Assembly (NCBI GenBank): GCA_026002875.1 | Contig: BPGE01000001.1 | Span: 4,278,001-4,342,000, forward strand | DNA length: 64,000 bases | From: Bryobacteraceae bacterium | GTDB taxonomy: Bacteria; Acidobacteriota; Terriglobia; Bryobacterales; Bryobacteraceae | Reading direction: 5' to 3' | Shown here: positions 29,406 through 37,445 of the stretch, in pieces | How the letters are laid out: each line of letters begins with the position of its first letter | Numbering within the stretch: the stretch's first letter is position 1 | The notes under the pieces: model-generated | The model's input: only the letters and a program-made list of their open reading frames with translations | What the model was told of the DNA's origin: nothing | Databases searched by the model: none | Program-made: the position numbers and the translations under genes

Positions 29406-30280
29406 AGCGCGCCCGCCGCGGAGGCCAGCGCGCGCTCGCGCTGCGTCAGGTCGCGCTCGGTCCCCTTCAGAAACAGGGCCAGCGCCAGCTTTCCGCGCCC
29501 GCCGGGCAGATCCGCCACGCCCGCCACGCTCATGCCGACGTTCCTGCCGTCCCAGAACGGCGTCGTGCCGGACTTGTGGTAGAGGAGCGCATCGCCGAGC
29601 CCTGGCCGGATGCGCTCGGCTCCGTGCGGCGTCTCGCGCAGCCACCCGCGCAGCCGCTCGTGGCTTGCCGCGTGCAGCAGCTGTCCGCCCTCGACCGCCG
29701 ACATCAGCATCACCAGAGCCTCGGGCGTGCACGTGTCGCGCTCGTCCATCAGGAACCGTTCCCGCGACGCCGATAGCCGGAACGCCGCATCCAGCCCGGC
29801 CAGCGGCCGGTCCACGCGCAGCCCCTCGCCGAACCAGCGCGCCATGCGCTTCTGCACGGCTTCCGCTCCGCCGCCGAGATCCAGCAGAACATCCGAGGCG
29901 CTCGCGTCGTTGTCGCGCACCGCCGCTTCCAGCAGCTGCCCGACCGTGACCACCGCCCCCTTCGGATAGCGGTCCCGCAGCGGACTGTGTCCGGGGCTGT
30001 ACGAACCGGGCTCGACCCAGACCATCTTCCGGAAGGGCAGCTCGCCGAGTTCCATCATGGCGAACACGTGCAGCGCCACCGGCAGCTGCACCATCTCCAG
30101 CAGCGGAAACCGGTCTTTCGAGCGCCAGCCCGCCAGCTTTCCGCTCTTCAGCTCGAGCGCCGCGGCGCCCAGCAGCCCGTCCACCGAAGTCTCGATGTCC
30201 CGCATGGCCGCCGCAAACGCCGGCGGATCCTGCGCCGCCAGGCGCGCGCACGCGAGCAGCAGTGCGTCGCGGCGGGTCAT
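29372..30280 (-). CDS. Class A beta-lactamase-fold protein lacking the catalytic Ser and Lys
   Basis: A 302-residue exported protein with a Tat-like start (MTRRDALLLACARL). The class A serine beta-lactamase fold is recognisable: FPLLEMVQLPVALHVF aligns with the S-x-x-K helix but has Glu and Gln instead of Ser and Lys. RDND replaces SDN, while the KSGTTPFW beta-3 element is kept. It therefore should not hydrolyse beta-lactams by the normal mechanism. It may bind a ligand or act on something else. It is the last gene of an eight-gene minus-strand run, with an ATGA overlap to the cupin gene. Confidence 0.8.
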   Translation of the reverse strand: MTRRDALLLACARLAAQDPPAFAAAMRDIETSVDGLLGAAALELKSGKLAGWRSKDRFPLLEMVQLPVALHVFAMMELGELPFRKMVWVEPGSYSPGHSPLRDRYPKGAVVTVGQLLEAAVRDNDASASDVLLDLGGGAEAVQKRMARWFGEGLRVDRPLAGLDAAFRLSASRERFLMDERDTCTPEALVMLMSAVEGGQLLHAASHERLRGWLRETPHGAERIRPGLGDALLYHKSGTTPFWDGRNVGMSVAGVADLPGGRGKLALALFLKGTERDLTQRERALASAAGALYRWFAAAPEK

Positions 30281-30606
30281 GACTTCTGCGGCGGCGGAGG
30301 CGCGAACACGACCAGCGCCACCAGCGGTTCGAGCCCCGTGTTCTTCAGTCCGTGTTCCACGCCCGCCGGCGCCAGAATCAGATCTCCCTGCGCGACTTCG
30401 TGCGTTTCCTCGCCCACCCGCGCCTCGCCGCTGCCGGCCATGATGTAGTACAGCTTGTCCTGATCGGCGTGCACGTGCGCCGCGTGCTCCTGCCCGGGCA
30501 GAAAACAGTTCAGCCCGGCGTAGAGCCGCCCCCCTGCCGCCAGCGTGACCTTCCGCATCCGGTCCGCGTCGAACTCCGCCAGCCGCCCGATATGTCTCAG
30601 AACCAT
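30277..30606 (-). CDS. Small cupin-domain protein
   Basis: A 109-residue single-cupin protein. Motif 1 is recognisable in FLPGQEHAAHVHADQDKLYYIMAG (His, His, Glu/Asp candidates) and motif 2 in GDLILAPAGVEHGLKNTG, where the final His would complete the metal site. No transport signal. Its role is unknown. It overlaps the downstream beta-lactamase-like gene by 4 nt (ATGA) and lies 30 nt after bshB1, so it belongs to the same transcript. Confidence 0.85.
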   Translation of the reverse strand: MVLRHIGRLAEFDADRMRKVTLAAGGRLYAGLNCFLPGQEHAAHVHADQDKLYYIMAGSGEARVGEETHEVAQGDLILAPAGVEHGLKNTGLEPLVALVVFAPPPPQKS

Positions 30607-30636
30607 GACGTCTCAGCCCTCCTCTTGGCCACGATT

Positions 30637-31383
30637 TCAGAATGTCCGCACGCCCATGGTGACGAGATCGTCCACCCGCATGGTCTCCTTCACCACGTAA
30701 GGCTCGCCATACTTGACCCCGATCAGGTTGCCATAGAAGCGCGCGATCGAACGGAGCCGGTCGTGGATCTCCTCCCGCCGCGGAAACAGTCCTGCCCCCT
30801 CGGGCGATTCCCCGTACTGCGATTCGTAAGCGAACAGCGATTCCATCCGCCGCTCGAACTGCGCCGTGATGTCCACGACGAACGTGGGCGGCACATTCGC
30901 GTACATCGACGCATAGACGACTTTGAACGGACGGTGCGGCTCGGACTGATCGTCGAGCTTGCGGATGCCCGCCAGAAAGGAAGCTTCAAACCCGAGGATC
31001 GACGCGTAGTAGTGATCCGGGTGCCGCGCTTCCCAGTAGGGAAGGATCACCACGCGCGGCTTCAGCCGCCGTATCACGGCCATCAGCGTCAGGCGCAGGC
31101 TGATGTTGTTCTCGAGCCGCGCGTCGGGCATGCGGAGATTCTCGCGGAACGCCAGGCCAAGGATGCGGGCAGCCGCCTTCGATTCCTCGATGCGCCGCTC
31201 CGGCGTGCCGCGCGTGCCCATGTCGCCGGCGGTCAGATCGAGCGCGCCCGTGCGGTAGCCCATCGCGGCCATCTTCAGCAGCGCGCCGCCGCAGGTCTGT
31301 TCGATGTCATCGGGATGCGCCGCGATGGCCAGCACGTCCAGCGGCTGCACATTGTCCAGGTCGAGAGCAGGCGGATAAAACAT
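30637..31383 (-). CDS. bshB1: Bacillithiol biosynthesis deacetylase BshB1
   Basis: A 248-residue PIG-L-fold zinc deacetylase that removes acetate from GlcNAc-malate in bacillithiol synthesis. The zinc motif AHPDDIEQTCGG is near the N-terminus, with LTAGDMGTRGTPERRIEES, FRENLRMPDARL and RHPDHYYAS downstream, all matching BshB1 rather than general LmbE proteins. BshA and BshC are not in the window. It starts directly after the rhomboid stop (TGA-ATG). Bacillithiol occurs in Acidobacteriota, which fits the assignment. Confidence 0.92.
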   Translation of the reverse strand: MFYPPALDLDNVQPLDVLAIAAHPDDIEQTCGGALLKMAAMGYRTGALDLTAGDMGTRGTPERRIEESKAAARILGLAFRENLRMPDARLENNISLRLTLMAVIRRLKPRVVILPYWEARHPDHYYASILGFEASFLAGIRKLDDQSEPHRPFKVVYASMYANVPPTFVVDITAQFERRMESLFAYESQYGESPEGAGLFPRREEIHDRLRSIARFYGNLIGVKYGEPYVVKETMRVDDLVTMGVRTF

Positions 31384-32049
31384 TCACCACACCAGGTCGC
31401 GGCGCAACCGGTAACGGTCGCGCGTCCGGAAGACATGAATGAGCGCCAGCCCGGCCAGAAATCCGGCCGCGTGCGCCATGAACGCCACGCCGCCGCGCTG
31501 CGCCGCAGCCTCGGCGATCGTGCCGATGCCGCTGAACAGCTGCACGACGAACCAGTACAGCAGGACGACATACGCGGGCAGCTCGAACGTGAAGACGAAC
31601 AGGAACCAGCCGATCATGACGATGCGCGAGTGCGGGAACTTGACCAGATACGCGCCCATCACGCCGGCGATGGCGCCGCTCGCGCCCACCATCGGGATCC
31701 GCGAATCCGGATTGATCGCGTACTGGCCCAGCGCCGCCGCCGCGCCGCACAGCAGATAGAACAGCAGAAACTTCCCGTGGCCGAGGATGTCCTCCACGTT
31801 GTCGCCAAACACCCATAGGAACAGCATGTTCCCGATCAGATGCATCCACCCGCCGTGCAGGAACATCGATGTCAGCACGTTGAACCACGAAAACCGCTCC
31901 GGCACCAGCCCGAAAGCGAACAGAAAATCGTTCCGCGTGTAAGGATCCAGCGACACCTGGAACAGGAAAATGAGCGTGTTCGTGACGATCAGCGCCACCG
32001 TCGCCAGCGGCGGCGAAAGGCTCTTCTGCGAATCGTGGATCGGGATCAT
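31384..32049 (-). CDS. Rhomboid-family intramembrane serine protease
   Basis: A 221-residue six-helix rhomboid. The catalytic serine is in VGASGAIAGVMG, the oxyanion-side FLHGGWMHLIGNMLFLWVFG precedes it, and the catalytic His lies in AFMAHAAGFLAGL. Loop 1 contains the usual hydrophobic WFNVLTSMF segment. Rhomboids cleave membrane-protein helices; the substrate is unknown. The start ATG 32049 overlaps the stop of the sugar kinase by 4 nt (ATGA), and its stop is immediately followed by bshB1. Confidence 0.93.
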   Translation of the reverse strand: MIPIHDSQKSLSPPLATVALIVTNTLIFLFQVSLDPYTRNDFLFAFGLVPERFSWFNVLTSMFLHGGWMHLIGNMLFLWVFGDNVEDILGHGKFLLFYLLCGAAAALGQYAINPDSRIPMVGASGAIAGVMGAYLVKFPHSRIVMIGWFLFVFTFELPAYVVLLYWFVVQLFSGIGTIAEAAAQRGGVAFMAHAAGFLAGLALIHVFRTRDRYRLRRDLVW

Positions 32050-33005
32050 CGCGCCGCCGTCCAGAACTGGCGGAATTCCGCCTTCACGCGCCGTTCGCCG
32101 CGCGCGATGAGGGCGCGCGCTTCGTCCAGGGTTGCGATGCGGCCCCGCGCGCCCAGCGCCGTGCAGTTGAGCGCCGCCATGGCATTGGAAAATTCGAGCG
32201 CGGCGTCCAGGCCGTAACCCTCGAGCACCGCGTAACAGAATGCCCCGTGGAAGATATCTCCTGCGCCGGTCGTGTCCACGCAGTTCACGACGAATGCCGG
32301 CGAATAATGGAATCGCCCTTCCGCGCGGGCCAGCGCGCCATGAGCGCCCAGCGTCATCGCCGCAACCCGCATTCCGTAGGTTTCCTGGATCAGCGTCAGC
32401 GCGCGCAGCGGGTCGCTCTCGCCGGTCCACCGTTCGGGAAACTCGCTGGACGTGATCAGGTAGTCCACGTTCGGCAGCACGTCCTCGAAGCCCTTGTAGA
32501 TGGTGTCGACGTCAACCGTCACCGGAATGCCGTGCTGGCGCGCGATGCGCGCCGCATGCGCCACCGCCGGCGTGTCGTGCCCGTCGATGTGCAGCAGCCG
32601 CGCGCAGGCGATCTGGTCGGGCGTAATCTGCTCCGGCGTGATCTTCAGGGCCTCGGGGCGGTGCCAGAATACGGTGCGCTCGCCCGTGCTCTGGTCGATC
32701 AGGATGTAAGCGGACTGGTTGGGCGTGTTCACGCGCCTCTGCACATGATCGAGATTCACGCCGCATCCCTGCAGGCTCTCCCACTGGATGCGGCCGCGCT
32801 CGTCGTCGCCGATCGTGCCGATGTACTTGACGCGCAGTCCGAGCTTCGCGCAGCAGACCATTGCGCTGGCCACCTGTCCGCCGGGGCTCATCACTTCTTC
32901 GATGAAAGGAACCTTGCCGCCGTAGGCGGGAAAGTGCGGAATCAGAATCATCGTGTCGGTAGCGTTGAGGCCCACTCCGACCACGTCGAACAGAGGCTCG
33001 GTCAC
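32046..33005 (-). CDS. PfkB-family carbohydrate kinase
   Basis: A 319-residue ribokinase-like kinase: GVGLNATDTMILIPHFPAYGGK at the N-terminus (substrate lid), MSPGGQVASAM, GDDERGR, LITSSEFPERWTG and the catalytic DTTGAGDIFHGAF. The GTG start at 33005 overlaps the upstream gene's stop as GTGA, which decides the start, and its own stop overlaps the rhomboid ATG. It is only distantly similar to the kinase at 26150. Substrate not determined. Confidence 0.87.
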   Translation of the reverse strand: MTEPLFDVVGVGLNATDTMILIPHFPAYGGKVPFIEEVMSPGGQVASAMVCCAKLGLRVKYIGTIGDDERGRIQWESLQGCGVNLDHVQRRVNTPNQSAYILIDQSTGERTVFWHRPEALKITPEQITPDQIACARLLHIDGHDTPAVAHAARIARQHGIPVTVDVDTIYKGFEDVLPNVDYLITSSEFPERWTGESDPLRALTLIQETYGMRVAAMTLGAHGALARAEGRFHYSPAFVVNCVDTTGAGDIFHGAFCYAVLEGYGLDAALEFSNAMAALNCTALGARGRIATLDEARALIARGERRVKAEFRQFWTAAR

Positions 33006-34939
33006 TGCAATGCTCCAAGAAACTCGAGAATCGCGGCCGCCGTGGCGTCCCCCGGCCTGACGATGCTGGTCATCTCCGAGATGTGGTTTTCGCGCTCGAC
33101 ATAAACGAGCCGGCTGCGCGCGCCCGCCCGCACGAGCGCTTCGTGAAAGCGCCGCGCCTGCTGCGGCAGCGTCAGGTAGTCCCACTGGCAGTACGTGATC
33201 AGGTGCGGCGGCAGCCCGTCGCGCACGTGGAACAGCGGCGACGCCTCGCGCCGCACCGCCGGATCGTTGCCGAACACGCGCGCGCCCGCCTCGCCCGTCA
33301 CATCGGGCACTCCGCTCAGCGAAATCACGCCGCGGATCGCCCGCGCGTCCAGCCCGTGCGCGCGCAGGTACTTCTCATTCGCGGCCAGCAACGCCGCCAG
33401 ATGCCCGCCGGCCGAGTGCCCGGCAATCACGATGCGCGCAGGATCGCCGCCATGGTCCGCAACGTGGCGCACCGTCCACGCGAACGCTGCGGCCACGTCT
33501 TCGATCTGCGCCGGATGCGGATGCTTCGGCGCCAGCCGGTAGCTGGGCACGACGACTACATAGCCCGCTTTCGCAAAGTGATTCCCGAAGAACGGATACT
33601 GCTTGCGGTCCCCGCGCACCCACGCGCCGCCATGCACGAAGAACAGCACGGGCCGCCTCGCCGCGCCCTTCGGACGGTACACGTCCAGCCTGTGCTTCTC
33701 CGCGTCCTCGGCTGCTCCCTGTGCGTACTCGATGTCATTCACCGCTTCCACGGATGCGTCGAGCTGCTGCGACGGCAGCGCCATCAGGCTCGCGTCAGGT
33801 CGCGCCAGCCGGATCGCGTTCGAATAGATCCACGGACGCTGCTCGCCATCGATGTCGAGCCACGCCTCGACGCGGTACGCGCCGGGCTCCTGCGCCTGCC
33901 ACGTGACGGTGTCGCCCGTCGCCTCGTGCACCAGCTTTCCCCCGCGGATGAACCGCCACCGCGCCGCCACGGGCGCGCGCGCCACCAGCCGCGTCGATCC
34001 CGCCATCGGAACCGTGTCGCCCGTTTCGTACACGCCCAGCGTGTTGATGGCAAGAAACGCAAAACCGCGGGGATCGCACAGCCAGTCGTGCGACACGTAC
34101 GCGCGCCCTTCGCGCAGCGAGCGCGCCAGCGCCTCGTGCGTCAGCTCGCGCGCCAGAATGTGCGTCACCGTATTGCGGAACGCTGCTTCGTACGGATCCA
34201 GCAGCACCTTGCCGCCCAGCCGCGCGTTCTGATGCGCGTCGATGGCGCCGATCCCGGTGAAGAAGCGCGATTCGAGCACGCGGTCCCAGTGCTCGAACAG
34301 CTGCGGCCAGTAGTCGGCCCCCGCGGCGTAAATCTCGTCCGGATACTGCCGCGCCAGCCGCGCCAGCTCCTCCAGCTTCCGCGGATCGCCTGCGGCGCTC
34401 TTCAGATGCTCGATCAGATCCGTGTCGTCTTCGTGATCCGCGTGGCGGTTGTAAATCTCCATGCCGTCCCAGCCCTCGGGCGGCGCGTCGGGATCGGATT
34501 CCGGATGCGAGTGGAAGCGCAGCGGCGGCGCGGGGCGGGGAAAGATCAGCTCGTGCTTCGATCCGTTCTCGGCGCCGGCAAAGAACAGCACGCCGTCCCG
34601 TTCGCCGTGCCACGTGGCTGCATGCGGACCGCCGTGATCGCTGAAGAACACGGCCCGGATCCCGGTCTTCTTCGCAGCCGCCAGAACCTCCGCGCGCGTG
34701 CCCATCGTGTGCGCCGAGTCTTCCGCGTGCACATGGATCACGGCGGGAAAATCCTCGTACACGCCCACGGGCTCGGGCGTCTTCCGCTGCGCCGCCAGCT
34801 TCTGCCGCGCCTCCTGCACGGCGGCCAGGCGCTCCGGAGCCAGCCGCTCCACGGACGTGTATTTCCGGCCAGGCTTGAGTCCCGTCTGCGCGGCTGCCAG
34901 CGCCGCCAGGCACACGAACCCGGCAATTCGTGCCGTCAT
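33002..34939 (-). CDS. Secreted fusion: PHP-like metal domain plus alpha/beta-hydrolase
   Basis: A 645-residue exported protein (signal MTARIAGFVCLAALAAAQ). Residues about 50-300 resemble a PHP phosphoesterase: VIHVHAEDSAHTMGTRAEVL, FFSDHGGPH, the IYNRHADHE region and IGAIDAHQN supply His/Asp ligands. A beta-rich stretch follows (about 300-400). Residues about 405-645 form a BD-FAE-type esterase: FFVHGGAWVRGD (oxyanion HGGAW), IAGHSAGGHLAAL (nucleophile Ser) and a likely His in RENHISEM. The fusion suggests coupled removal of a phosphate or other group and an ester from one substrate, which is inference. Confidence 0.82.
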   Translation of the reverse strand: MTARIAGFVCLAALAAAQTGLKPGRKYTSVERLAPERLAAVQEARQKLAAQRKTPEPVGVYEDFPAVIHVHAEDSAHTMGTRAEVLAAAKKTGIRAVFFSDHGGPHAATWHGERDGVLFFAGAENGSKHELIFPRPAPPLRFHSHPESDPDAPPEGWDGMEIYNRHADHEDDTDLIEHLKSAAGDPRKLEELARLARQYPDEIYAAGADYWPQLFEHWDRVLESRFFTGIGAIDAHQNARLGGKVLLDPYEAAFRNTVTHILARELTHEALARSLREGRAYVSHDWLCDPRGFAFLAINTLGVYETGDTVPMAGSTRLVARAPVAARWRFIRGGKLVHEATGDTVTWQAQEPGAYRVEAWLDIDGEQRPWIYSNAIRLARPDASLMALPSQQLDASVEAVNDIEYAQGAAEDAEKHRLDVYRPKGAARRPVLFFVHGGAWVRGDRKQYPFFGNHFAKAGYVVVVPSYRLAPKHPHPAQIEDVAAAFAWTVRHVADHGGDPARIVIAGHSAGGHLAALLAANEKYLRAHGLDARAIRGVISLSGVPDVTGEAGARVFGNDPAVRREASPLFHVRDGLPPHLITYCQWDYLTLPQQARRFHEALVRAGARSRLVYVERENHISEMTSIVRPGDATAAAILEFLGALQ

Positions 34940-34969
34940 GTTACGAGGATATCGTGCCGGGGATTCCGC

Positions 34970-35551
34970 CTATTTCTGCGGCCACTGGTAGAGGTAAATC
35001 GTGTAGGGATGCCGGTGCGCTTCCACCTTCTCCACGCGCGCGGGCTTCCAGCCCTTGATGCGGAACTCCAGCGACACGACGCGGGCGCCCGGCTTCAGCT
35101 CTTTTTCCAGCTTGGGCCGCAGCTGCTCGTTCGCTTCCGTGAGCAGATACAGGGCCACCACGTCGGCGCCGGACAGGTCCACGGCCATCATGTCGCCTTC
35201 GATGATCTTCACCTGCTGCTGCAGCCCCAGGCTCTCCACCGCCTCCCTGGCGCGCTTCGCCAGAGCAGGACTCAGTTCGACTCCCACGGCTTTCGCCCCG
35301 AACTCTTTGGCCGCCGTGGCCACGATGCGCCCGTCTCCGCAGCCGAGGTCGAACAGCGTTTCGCCGCTCTTCAGGCCGGCGATCTCCAGCATCTTGACGA
35401 CAATGGGCTGCGGCGAACTGACGTACGGCGCCAGCTTCTGCGGCTGGATGCCCTGTTTGGTCTGGCCTGCGGCTGCGCCCGCCGACAGCACGGACGCGAG
35501 CAGAATCGCACTACTGCGGCGGAACCAGGTGAGAACCCCTGATGGAAGCAT
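34970..35551 (-). CDS. Predicted exported SAM-dependent methyltransferase
   Basis: A 193-residue class I methyltransferase fold with SAM motif I LFDLGCGDGRIVATA, an acidic VGVELS strand end, and IIEGDMMAVDLSGADVVALYLL. It is preceded by a convincing signal sequence (RRSSAILLASVLSAGAAAGQ) and the PYVSSPQPIVVKML segment typical of this family. SAM is normally absent from the periplasm, so either export is not real, the true start is internal, or the fold has another role. It overlaps the upstream gene by 41 nt. Confidence 0.8.
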   Translation of the reverse strand: MLPSGVLTWFRRSSAILLASVLSAGAAAGQTKQGIQPQKLAPYVSSPQPIVVKMLEIAGLKSGETLFDLGCGDGRIVATAAKEFGAKAVGVELSPALAKRAREAVESLGLQQQVKIIEGDMMAVDLSGADVVALYLLTEANEQLRPKLEKELKPGARVVSLEFRIKGWKPARVEKVEAHRHPYTIYLYQWPQK

Positions 35552-36782
35552 CGGCCGGCCGCCTCCCTGATTTCCATTTTACGATCCGCGCCACCACCTC
35601 TGTCACGGCCGACCAGAGCTCCCTGGGGCGGCTGATCGTGAACTCGGTTCCCTTGAAATAGCGCACGGCCTGGCTGATGGAGTCCCGCCACGGGTTCATT
35701 TGCGGCGTCAGGTTGTAGTTGAGATAGAAGACCGGGTATTCCGTTTCGCCCACTTCGCGCAGGGCGTCGGCGGGAACGCCGGATGGCAGCATGACCTTGG
35801 GCCCGGCGATGATCAGCCCGTCCGGCGCGGGCGCGCCGTCCTGCACCTTGAACTCGTTCTGGATCAGCGCGCCCAGAAACTCGGCATCGCTGTTGCGGTT
35901 CTGGAGCCGCGCGAAGTCGACGCGTCCCAGCTGCAGCCCTTTCAGCGCTTCGCCGATCGCCTGGAAATCGATGCGGTCGCTGAACTCCTGCCTGTACAGG
36001 ATGCGCTGCTCCTGCAGATTGAACGCGACAACCGAGAAACGCGCGATGCGCGGATCGCGGTGGATCGTGCGCAGGATCGACACCAGAGCGGCTGTATCGG
36101 CGCGCTGCAGCATGGCTGCGCCGCTGTTCTGCGGGGCGAAGTTCACCAGCACCTTCACCGAAAGAGGAGAGCCGCTGTAGTCCTTCTCGCCGGGCTGTTC
36201 GTCGGCAAACTCGTCTTCATCGGCGGGCGCCGCCGTGCCAGGGGGCAGGGCAAGCGCCAGATCCTTCTCTTTGGCCGACAGCACCGCCTCGGCGCGCCAG
36301 AAGCTGGCGCACACCCTCTCGGCGCGGTCGCGCATCAGCCAGTCCACCTGATAAACGCCTTCGCCCAGATCGAACGCGCCCTGAAGGTAGGCGTCTCCTT
36401 TGGCGTCCGCCTCGATCGACGGCACGCGGATCTTCTGCGAGAAGTATTTCGCCCGGTCCGGCGCTCCTTCCGGGGTCACGCGGAAGATGACGGTCAGCGT
36501 GTTCTCCAGTCCTGCCAGCTCCCTCATGGGCAGGGAAACTTCGTAACCGGCGTGGAATTTCAGGTCGAATCCGACCGCCGGCTTCAGCGGGGTCAGACGG
36601 CAGGGCAGATCGTCGCGTGGTTCGCGGGCTTCCAGCACCGCCAGATCGGTTCCGCTCAGCGCCCTGCCGGGATCCGCCTCAATCAGGTTCTGACCGCACA
36701 CCCGCGGTGCGGAGGCGGCCAGCAGCGCCGCCAGCGCGCCTGCCGCCTGAAGAGAAGAAAAAGTCCGCCGCTTTTCCCTCAT
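35511..36782 (-). CDS. Exported protein with degenerate VWFA-like region
   Basis: A 423-residue protein starting MREKRRTFSSLQ, with a signal sequence ending near SAPRVCGQ. The N-terminal half is beta-rich (FDLKFHAGYEVSLP, YLQGAFDLGEGVYQVDWLM). The C-terminal half has a VWFA-like alternation of strands and helices (SVKVLVNFAP, FSVVAFNLQEQRILY, GLIIAGPKVMLPS), but no DxSxS MIDAS motif, so metal-dependent binding is unlikely. It resembles other acidobacterial exported proteins of unknown function. It heads the eight-gene minus-strand run that ends at 29372. Confidence 0.72.
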   Translation of the reverse strand: MREKRRTFSSLQAAGALAALLAASAPRVCGQNLIEADPGRALSGTDLAVLEAREPRDDLPCRLTPLKPAVGFDLKFHAGYEVSLPMRELAGLENTLTVIFRVTPEGAPDRAKYFSQKIRVPSIEADAKGDAYLQGAFDLGEGVYQVDWLMRDRAERVCASFWRAEAVLSAKEKDLALALPPGTAAPADEDEFADEQPGEKDYSGSPLSVKVLVNFAPQNSGAAMLQRADTAALVSILRTIHRDPRIARFSVVAFNLQEQRILYRQEFSDRIDFQAIGEALKGLQLGRVDFARLQNRNSDAEFLGALIQNEFKVQDGAPAPDGLIIAGPKVMLPSGVPADALREVGETEYPVFYLNYNLTPQMNPWRDSISQAVRYFKGTEFTISRPRELWSAVTEVVARIVKWKSGRRPADASIRGSHLVPPQ

Positions 36783-36921
36783 GCCGCCGCTTTCTGGTTG
36801 AAATTCTACTGCCGCCCCGGCCCGCCGTAAAGCGCCCTGGGCGGCCGGGGATATACATGGGATCTTCTCCGATCCCGCGGAAAAGCGCAAGCCCCCGGCC
36901 GGACCGCAGGGAAGACTCGTT

Positions 36922-36927
36922 TATAAT
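36922..36927 (+). promoter_or_regulatory. Consensus -10 box of greA
   Basis: A perfect TATAAT lies 29 nt before ATG 36957. No -35 consensus is seen 17 nt upstream, so an activator or extended contacts may be needed. It sits in the 174-nt divergent gap between the degenerate VWFA gene and greA. Confidence 0.55.
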
Positions 36928-36956
36928 TGTCGGTGGGGCCGCACCTCTTTTCTCCG

Positions 36957-37427
36957 ATGGAAGACATCAAGAAGAAGCTGCAAGAAGAGATCGCCGCGCT
37001 GGAATACGAGTTGCGCACCCAGCTGCCGAAGGAGATCCTCAAGGCCCGCGCCCACGGCGACCTCCGCGAAAACGCCGAATTCCATGCGGCCAAGGAACGC
37101 CAGCGGTTCGTCGATGCACGCCTGGCGCAGCTGAAAAAGCGGCTTGCCGAGTTCTCCATGATCGACCTGTCCCGGATCCCGCGCGACCGCGTGGGCCTCG
37201 GCTCCACCGTCGTCGTGCTCGATCTCGACAGGAACGAAGAGTTGACCTACAAGCTGGTGGTCAGCGAAGAGGCCGACGCGGCCAAAGGGCTCATTTCCAC
37301 CACGTCCCCCATCGGCCGCGGGCTGGTGGGCAAGAAGGTGGGCGATGAAGTCACCATCCCCAGCCCGGGCGGCACCCGGCGGCTCGAGATCCTCCAGCTC
37401 ACCACCATCCACGACGCGGCCAGCTAG
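36957..37427 (+). CDS. greA: Transcription elongation factor GreA
   Basis: A 156-residue GreA/GreB-family factor that rescues backtracked RNA polymerase. The N-terminal coiled coil carries the acidic tip in KARAHGDLRENAEFHAAKERQ, with the catalytic Asp-Glu pair DLREN. The C-terminal FKBP-like domain has TTSPIGRGLVGKKVGDEVTI. Starting at ATG 36957 (MEDIKKKLQEE) gives the normal length; an upstream in-frame GTG would lie next to the -10 box. It is followed by the phosphatidyltransferase gene after 18 nt. Confidence 0.96.
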   Translation: MEDIKKKLQEEIAALEYELRTQLPKEILKARAHGDLRENAEFHAAKERQRFVDARLAQLKKRLAEFSMIDLSRIPRDRVGLGSTVVVLDLDRNEELTYKLVVSEEADAAKGLISTTSPIGRGLVGKKVGDEVTIPSPGGTRRLEILQLTTIHDAAS

Positions 37428-37445
37428 ACTGGTCTGGTCGAGACC

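Noticed and set aside
29372-30280. Beta-lactam resistance gene
   Set aside because: Catalytic Ser and Lys are absent, so a resistance function by the class A mechanism is unlikely.
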